Of a stretch of 64,000 nucleotides of DNA, positions 57,889 through 64,000 are shown piece by piece. This DNA comes from Vermamoeba vermiformis (Eukaryota; Tubulinea; Echinamoebida), in NCBI GenBank assembly GCA_045837725.1, contig JBEWZL010000209.1:248001-312000 (forward strand). Direction: 5' to 3'. A program made the position numbers and the translations under genes. Numbering within the stretch: the first letter of the stretch is position 1; each line of letters begins with the position of its first letter. A model generated the notes under the pieces. It was not told where the DNA came from and made no database searches. It worked only from the letters and a program-made list of their open reading frames with translations.

Positions 57889-59079
57889 TTATTTAGCGTT
57901 GTATTGGCTCGGGAAGGTAAATTGATGTTGTCCCTTGGTTTGAGTCAACAAAACACCAGCGACGGGCATAATATTATAGTTAACAGTAATATTAGCTGGA
58001 GTACCCCTAAATATACCATCTATATTAATATCAAGCCAATCAATTATTTTAACAGCGAAAAAAATTGATTCAATTTCAAGGATCGGATCTCGATCTCGCT
58101 AAATTTGTCGTACAGCGTCTCTTATTATGTATATGATACTACGTACTTCAAGTGGTATCCTTTGTCCAACAGAGGATATTCGCATCGAATGTTGGTCTTG
58201 TTAATGAGAGCGTTTTGTTTAGTTTGAATAATCGCGTCCCAAATTGTTGCTTCGTTGATTTTCTACGAGAAATAATCAATTAATTTCGCAGAAAAAGAAA
58301 TAATAATTAATTAAAAGAATGAGAAGACTCGCAGCAGATCCAGATCTAAATGCACGATTGCTTAAAGAAAATTAATATTTATAAATATATTTAAATGTCA
58401 ATTTATAAAGCTGCGATTATCGGTGAATTTAAAAGCGCTAAATGAAGGTGGATCTAGTCGATTTTTTGAAAAATTCGAATGTCGTTGTCTTATACTTACA
58501 AAATCACTAGATTCATATTGAACAGTAACATATACAAATAATTGCTTAGTGTTCCAAGTCCAAAGAGGTCGCAAATCAGCGTTGAGGTCAAACGAGATCC
58601 ACGCTTGATCACCGACCACATTATTTCCCCAAACGCTGCCTGCACGTCTGTAATAACGATGAATATTAATTGTATTGCACGATAGATATTTAAATTCCAA
58701 TTAAATGCAAGATATAAGATCTGCAAAAAAAACATGATATTTTTTATGCCACGTCAACAGTTAAATTTAAATAAATTATAGTCGGTGTGATTAAATGTTA
58801 CTATTGATATTTCAGCAGAAAATAATTTTAATAATGACGTGGCTATTTAACACAAAATTTTTCGTCCAAGATCTAAGATTATTGCTTAGCTTGGTTTCGC
58901 TTACGATATTCTATTATTGCAATATATACTTACAAATGATCTACATTATGGAGCTTGATTGAGACACTAGGCTCTTGCATCATAAAAAATCCTGTGAATG
59001 CGTTGAACGCAGTAGCTACGAATAGTACAGTTACTGCATAGCCAAATATGGCATTAGCTCTATTATATACACTGTTCAT
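57889..59079 (-). CDS. SPCS3: Signal peptidase complex subunit 3 (SPC22/23-like)
   Basis: Four exons from MNSVYNRANAIFGYAVTVL at 59079. An N-terminal membrane anchor continues VATAFNAFTGFFMM, then the lumenal domain: WISFDLNADLRPLWTWNTKQ, LFVYVTVQYESSDF, INEATIWDAII, KYPLLDKG-type RCEYPLLDKGYHLK, ANITVNYNIMPVAGVLL and the end FTFPSQYNAK. The length of about 175 residues, the order of blocks, and the start MNxVxxRANxxFxY match the family closely. This non-catalytic subunit helps the ER signal peptidase cleave secretory proteins. It is divergent from the PSI-like gene at 59259. Confidence 0.93.
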
Positions 59080-59258
59080 TGTGATCGCTTGGGGAAATAA
59101 TGAAACAAAACTGATCAGCCAAAAGTTGGTCTGCCAGCCTAAAACAGTCTCAAGGCGGAAATTTTAAAAGGAAACTGACCAATCAGAAGTAAGTTTGACG
59201 GAAAAAACTATCAAAGGAAGAGAGAATCTTTTTAATTCTTCATTTGACACTTACAGTA

Positions 59259-59816
59259 ATGCACGCAACATATTTATTAGCGATTCTACTATCGATATTA
59301 ATTTATCGCTCGACTGGACAATCAGAAACAGCCAACTTTTGTTCAAGTTTCAGTTACTGCGCTACTTGCACCCATAATGGTCGGGGTGCTTGTGGGTGGT
59401 GCCTGGATTTACAGAACTCACCTACAGAATATGCGTGCATGATTAAACCCCGAAATTACGACACTAATTATAATTGCTCAAGAATCTGTCCGACGAATTA
59501 TTTCAAGTTGTGGTGCTCGACTTTCAGATGGGTCGTTGGTGGATTTACAGTTTGTCTAGCAATTAGCTTCTTTATAATTGCAGGAGTGCGATGTGCCAAG
59601 AAGGTCAAAGTATACGATGGGCCACGGTATGAACTCATGGTTGATGGCGAAACTGTTGGAGTTATAAGACCTGAAGGCTACACGTGCCGCTCCCTTCGTA
59701 CCCCAGGAGTGCTTCTTGTACTTTTCGGGATATTTCTTATTGCTGGAGGCATTTTAATTATGCTCTTGGCTAACGACTATGTAGTGACACTTTGTACAGT
59801 CGAGTCCCTAGAATAA
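59259..59816 (+). CDS. Small membrane protein with PSI-like cysteine domain
   Basis: Intronless, 185 residues, start MHATYLLAILLSILIYRSTG (signal peptide). A PSI/plexin-like extracellular module follows (SSFSYCATCTHNGRGACGWC, CMIKPRNYDTNYNC, RICPTNY). TM1 is WVVGGFTVCLAISFFIIAGV. A short loop (AKKVKVYDGPRYELMVDGET) leads to TM2 (LLVLFGIFLIAGGILIMLLA) and an outside end. The CATC-xxx-GACGWC spacing supports PSI. The start 15 nt upstream is not an ATG, so 59259 is used. No specific function claimed. Confidence 0.78.
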   Translation: MHATYLLAILLSILIYRSTGQSETANFCSSFSYCATCTHNGRGACGWCLDLQNSPTEYACMIKPRNYDTNYNCSRICPTNYFKLWCSTFRWVVGGFTVCLAISFFIIAGVRCAKKVKVYDGPRYELMVDGETVGVIRPEGYTCRSLRTPGVLLVLFGIFLIAGGILIMLLANDYVVTLCTVESLE

Positions 59817-59907
59817 AATCACTGATCGCGACCTTTAAATGTTAAAATAGAGGTTTAATGGCTATACTACATCAATAAATAAGTTTAAAATAAATAATAA
59901 ATAAGGT

Positions 59908-61279
59908 TCTATTCGTAGTCTTCTTCCACGACGTCGCCAGTTCTTGTCAGATGCACCGCTACGTCATGTCTGGATTCGAGTCGCAGCAATTCGCTGATTG
60001 AAGTGAGCTTATAGAGGCCAGGTTGCACTCTAAACACCTCAATGAGGTCTTTTCTATCCAATCCTCGTTCTTCAAAGTCGTTGTAGTCCATAATTACGAT
60101 ACTAGAGCAATCCAGTACGCTCGGCATTCTAGCTCGTTTTCTAGGAACAAATTTCTTCGTTCTGCGTGCCTTCCTTTTCTTAGAACTGCTCGTACTAGCC
60201 GCGTCTGAAGCACCGCCAGCGTTACTTTCAGTTTCGTCGTTTTCAATTTGAGAAGGCTCTTCTTCCGCATCCGGTTCAGGTTGTTGATAGAGTCCAATTT
60301 TAACGTCATTATCTGCTATCCAAGTACGATAGCCTGGGTCCTATAAATGGCTATAAGTAAGCACATCCATGTTTAGTAGATCGAGCCAATCTTACCAAGT
60401 TTAGTACAAAGACTTGTTTCTTGGTTGCACTAGTCTTTTTAGTAACTAATTGACTAACTTCATATGTAAATCCGACCGTGGGAGCTTCAAATTGCTTTAT
60501 TTCTTCGACTAGTGAAAACTCAGCTGTTAGATCCAGTACTTTTGACTGATTTTCTACTTACTATCATCAACTGTCATATAGTGCGACCCCATATTGTTGT
60601 CGCGGACGATAGCAACTCTACCTGATACGATATTCAATTCGACTACGACGGGCTCTAAGGCTGCATCAGTTCGGTTAGATCCGTGCGTGCAGAGGGTTTT
60701 TCAATACACTTACTCAGTGTAGAACACTTAGTAGTAGCTCTTATTATGCTTCCATTGGTTTCATATGATAAGAACTGAGAGCATTTATAGCACAAGTCGT
60801 CATTGAAGCCTTTTTTTGAGACCGCATCTTCGAGATCGAACTTGAAAAAGTCCGCAGAAGACTAAATTAACGTTCACAAAATTAGTAGGTGCGTTATGTT
60901 ACATTATCTAGGTTTTTTAGCCGTTTCCCGACAACGTACCTTGTTGCGGATCGCTTTTAAAGCTTTTTGAATAGAGGCGAGTTTCTTTGCCTGAAGCTCG
61001 GGAGGCATGGTCATCAATGCATTAATTTGATTAATACTAACGGCTAAAGGTGTATTAGAACTGTAATTACGGAAAGGTAAAAGTAATTTCAGAAGTAAAT
61101 TTTCCGGTTCGGATAAATTATTTACTTTGGTGAATGTAATGGTCGGCATCATAATGCTTATGATTGGGAATGTGGTGCTCGTTGAGATCAATCGAAATAT
61201 ATTTTTCGTTGGATTTTAAAGTTGAGACGATCTGATCGACAAGCTTGTGCGGGTTTTGGTTGCTGAATACTGTTCCCAT
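59908..61279 (-). CDS. Unrecognised basic, probably nuclear protein
   Basis: Five or six exons. Clear coding blocks: SINQINALMTMPPELQAKKL (about 61040-60950); ADFFKFDLEDAVSKKGFNDD with CYKCSQF (about 60860-60715); EPVVVELNIVSGRVAIVRDN (about 60670-60565); VGFTYEVSQLVTKKTSATKK; KKRKARRTKKFVPRKRARMP, a likely nuclear localisation signal; and the last block VLDCSSIVIMDYNDFEERGL to DVVEEDYE. The N-terminus is unclear. MGTVFSNQNPHKLVDQIVST at 61279 reads well for about 50 codons but is in another frame from the rest. The alternative start MMPTITFTKVNNL is at 61152. No domain recognised. Confidence 0.6.
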
Positions 61280-61456
61280 GATGACAAAAAATATATGGTA
61301 TCGATTGTGCTTGCTACTATGCCGATAATCGTTAAGATTCGGTGGTCGAATCAATGGAAGATTTTGTTTTTTTGCGCGGGAAGTCAATTTGTTCTGAATC
61401 AAGCGAAGGCGATCAAGGAACTTTGAACAATGATGTAAAAAAGTTTGGTCATGAGT

Positions 61457-64000
61457 TTATTTTTTGTTTTCCCGAAGCTTGGTCAAATCGGCGCTAGGAA
61501 TTTTGGTGATCAAATCATCGATGAACTCTGGCGGTAGCTTGTCCCTCTTAAGCTTCTTCATGATAGGTCTAATGGCCCCAGAGCCTTTACTAGCCCCCAG
61601 CTTGAGGTACGCTTGTCGTTCTTTCATCACTTGACATGTCATCCGGTATTTTGTTGGATCTTCAATTGACTCCTGTAACTTCACATTAGCGACTTCTGCA
61701 CTGGTTATTGTAGCTCCTTTCGATAAGAGGTATTCAACGACTTGATCATTGGAGTAGAACGATGTTTGTGCCATTAAAAGCAACGAGTTTTGTTTGTTGT
61801 CGGTAAAATTGACGTCAAAGCCAAGTGTCTCGATCAAAAGCGTTGTTAACTGAAGATCGACGGTGAATAGCGACAGTTCTCTGCTCAAATCTTTGTCGCT
61901 GTTGTTGTTAAAGTACTCGTCAATCTCGCTTTTGATGAATGCGAAGTTCTCTGGTGTTGCGTACTGCTTACAAACATCAATGATGTTATATTTTGTACTA
62001 GAAGTGTCATTTGAAGTGTCGTTAGATTCACTGCCATTCTTAGAACCTACAAACTACATTAGCGGAATGGAATTTCTCGAACATTAAATCGTACTTGGGA
62101 ATGCTGTTGCCAATTGTGCAGGAGAAAACTGGAGTAAGTAGTGCATGAAGGATTGATCCGCTTTGTTTTTGTGGCGAATGTTGACTTTGCCGCTTGCAAG
62201 AAGTGTCAGAATTATTTGACACGTGTAATCGTCGCACCATGACGACGGATCCAAGAGCATCAGTAAAGGTGTCATATGCATCATTGACTCGTAGGCATTG
62301 ACATCTGCACCGCATTCAATCATTGTTTTGATCTCCATTTCTTCATCGGAGTTGAGCACCGCACGATGAAGTGGCGTTTGACCGACCTTGTTCTGAGCAT
62401 TGATGTCAATATGCCTTGACAGGTATCGGATCAAATCAAGTATATTTTCCAGCACAACGCCGTCATTATTAATGTCGCCTCTATTTGGGAACAGTGCGTG
62501 CAATAGCGTGTTGCCGGCATTGTCGATAATATCGAGTCTCGCACCGTGCGACACGAGCACTTGAACAAGTTCCACTGGCGCACCACATCGAACAGCTGTG
62601 TTCATGGGATAGGTTAATCGACCCTTTGCATCGTAGTCACGATTGTTGACATCTGCGCCATGCAGCAGTAGTGAGAACATGGCTTGTGATGCGAATTCTC
62701 GGTCTGAAAGTGACAAACATAAGCAGAGTGGATTGACGGTGTTTCCAGCTATATTTGGATCGGCGCCATGTTCTAAAAGCGTATCAACAGATGAAATACT
62801 TTGTGCGAGGATTGCTGAAATTAACGGGGTATTGTCGTTCTTGTCGGGCTTGTTAATATCAATCTGCAAACCTTCTAAGATGTCCTCGAAATCTCCTCCC
62901 AGTTCTATTAGGTACGTTAATACTGATTGGCCTTTTTCGTTGTAAACTTCGTCGAGTGGGATCTTCACTTCTTCAATAAATTGTTGGAGCTGTTTTACTT
63001 CCATTGCTAAGAGAAAGCGAAATAAAAACTTCGTGGCGAAATCTTTTGGTATGATATCTTTGATGGATTGGTAGCCTTTCATGAAGACCGGAAATAATAA
63101 ACCAATATAATCGGATTCGAATGAAATCTCCACCCCACGTTGGACTAATGCTAGCCAAACAGGATAATTCTCTATAGCATAACTCGCAAAATTATATTCT
63201 CCTTCTTTGGCTGGCCTCAGTAATCTCTCTTCTCCAAAAATGTCGACCAGATCTTCGTACGACGGCGCTTTTTGAACTATTCTTTTGATGTCAACGCTAA
63301 ATAATTGATCCAACTCTTCTTTCGGAAATTGCATTAGAACTTCTTTAACGGAGTTGAAGTCGAATTCTCCTTTGACCAAAGTACTACATAAATTCTGCGG
63401 CGTTGAGTTTTGTGGATTTGACACCAAACCGAACTTCTCTAATAAATCCAGAATGTTGTTTGAGGCTTTATGAGTCCATTTCAAGTTCCACGACCAGGTG
63501 TACACAAGCGTTGGAAACACAAACTGACGGGATCTTTCTGAAAAAGACTCTTCGTATTCTGCGGTGATGTAACCGTGCTTTTCTAAGAATCGTTGAGGTA
63601 CTCCCATGTCTCTATAACTATAAAGCTCCTTAATTGGCGTGTCCACGTGAGTTGAAATAATGTGAGTACGAAGTTCCTTGGAGATCGAAGATCAGGTAAT
63701 GTTGATGAGGAAATCTGCAATTAACTTGAACTCCGAGGGCTTTGCCATACTCCTCGAGCTTTTTCCAGTCTTCTTCGGCCTCTTCCTTCTTGGCATATGA
63801 AGAGGTCTGATTTACGTATAAAGTCTTTAATAACGGAAACATTGTCGTGGTCCAACTGAGGCTTTCAACGTTCTTAGGCAATTTATCGATCACTATTTCG
63901 AGTTCTCTAACTTTATCCGAGATATATTCTGGATTATTGAGGTCGACACCGGTTGGTAGATTTCCACGGAGCAAGGTCAGCTGTTTTACGTTCGGGAATA
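61457..64000 (-). CDS. Ankyrin-repeat protein, N-terminus cut by window edge
   Basis: Three exons in the window. Off the right edge to about 63719: LRR-like blocks LRGNLPTGVDLNNPEYISDK and VRELEIVIDKLPKNVESLSW. About 63668-62092: large exon. About 62047-61457. A 49-nt GTTAAT...CCAAG intron near 63718-63670 joins KALGVQ to ELRTHIIS and resolves a frame change. Ankyrin repeats are DNTPLISAILAQSISSVDTL (about 62830), HGADPNIAG, GADVNNRDYD, VELVQVLVSHGARLDIIDNA, VGQTPLHRAVLN, IECGADVNA and FDVNFTDNKQNSLLLMAQ. The C-terminus is a charged helix ending SADLTKLRENKK. Generic protein-binding role; no enzyme domain visible. Confidence 0.82.

Noticed and set aside
1-64000. tRNA genes, rRNA, CRISPR, transposons
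   Set aside because: No B-box-like GGTTCGAATCC with a cloverleaf context, no rRNA words, no regularly spaced repeats, and no transposase or reverse-transcriptase motifs were seen.

Overview
This window reads as nuclear DNA of a compact, AT-leaning protist genome. Genes average about 2.5 kb apart. Most are split by short introns, mostly about 45-110 nt, with a strong GTAAG donor and an AG acceptor. The gene mix suggests a free-living amoeba, probably Amoebozoa: hybrid histidine-kinase architecture, C2-domain kinase, cortactin-like acidic domain, GPI-anchored surface proteins, PDX1/PDX2 vitamin B6 synthesis and a selenoprotein with a SECIS element. The species cannot be named from sequence alone. 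I saw no tRNA, rRNA, CRISPR array, transposon or virus-like element. Exon joins were worked out by eye from reading frame and splice sites, so outer boundaries are firmer than internal ones.

Layout. 1-3.4 kb: 2-oxoglutarate dehydrogenase E1 (minus, cut by the left edge). 3.8-8.1 kb: a large C2-C2-C2-kinase (minus). 8.3-9.6 kb: TMEM223-like mitochondrial membrane protein. 10-11.2 kb: Nudix protein with a degenerate Nudix box. 11.7-12.4 kb: cortactin-like acidic protein. 12.7-13.4 kb: a SelW/SelH (Rdx) selenoprotein with an in-frame TGA and a downstream SECIS hairpin. 13.7-15 kb: F-box/zinc-cluster protein. 15-16.8 kb: a tandem family of unknown function. 17.2-20.1 kb: PDX1 and PDX2 head to head, the two halves of pyridoxal-phosphate synthase. 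20.5-22.8 kb: kelch-SAM protein. 23.6-29.7 kb: secreted or membrane proteins and a secreted S41-type peptidase.

30.9-44.5 kb is the most dynamic part. A pseudo-histidine-kinase is followed by a secreted CGNG-repeat protein. Next come four tandem copies of a small GPI-anchored cysteine-containing protein on the opposite strand. Broken pieces of the CGNG-repeat gene lie between these copies, so the array probably arose by repeated duplication of a convergent gene pair followed by loss of one partner. Unusually long introns and spacers here carry clusters of TGACAC/GTGTCA words.

45-64 kb is a housekeeping block: a BRPF/JADE-type PHD protein, ZNHIT2, an RBM34/Nop12-type RNA-binding protein, CEBPZ/Mak21 (ribosome biogenesis), signal peptidase subunit SPCS3, a small PSI-like membrane protein, an unrecognised basic nuclear-type protein, and an ankyrin-repeat protein cut by the right edge.

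The strongest special findings are the selenoprotein/SECIS pair, the dead histidine kinase, the decaying convergent-pair array, the apparent enrichment of GATC in introns, and the divergent PDX1/PDX2 pair.
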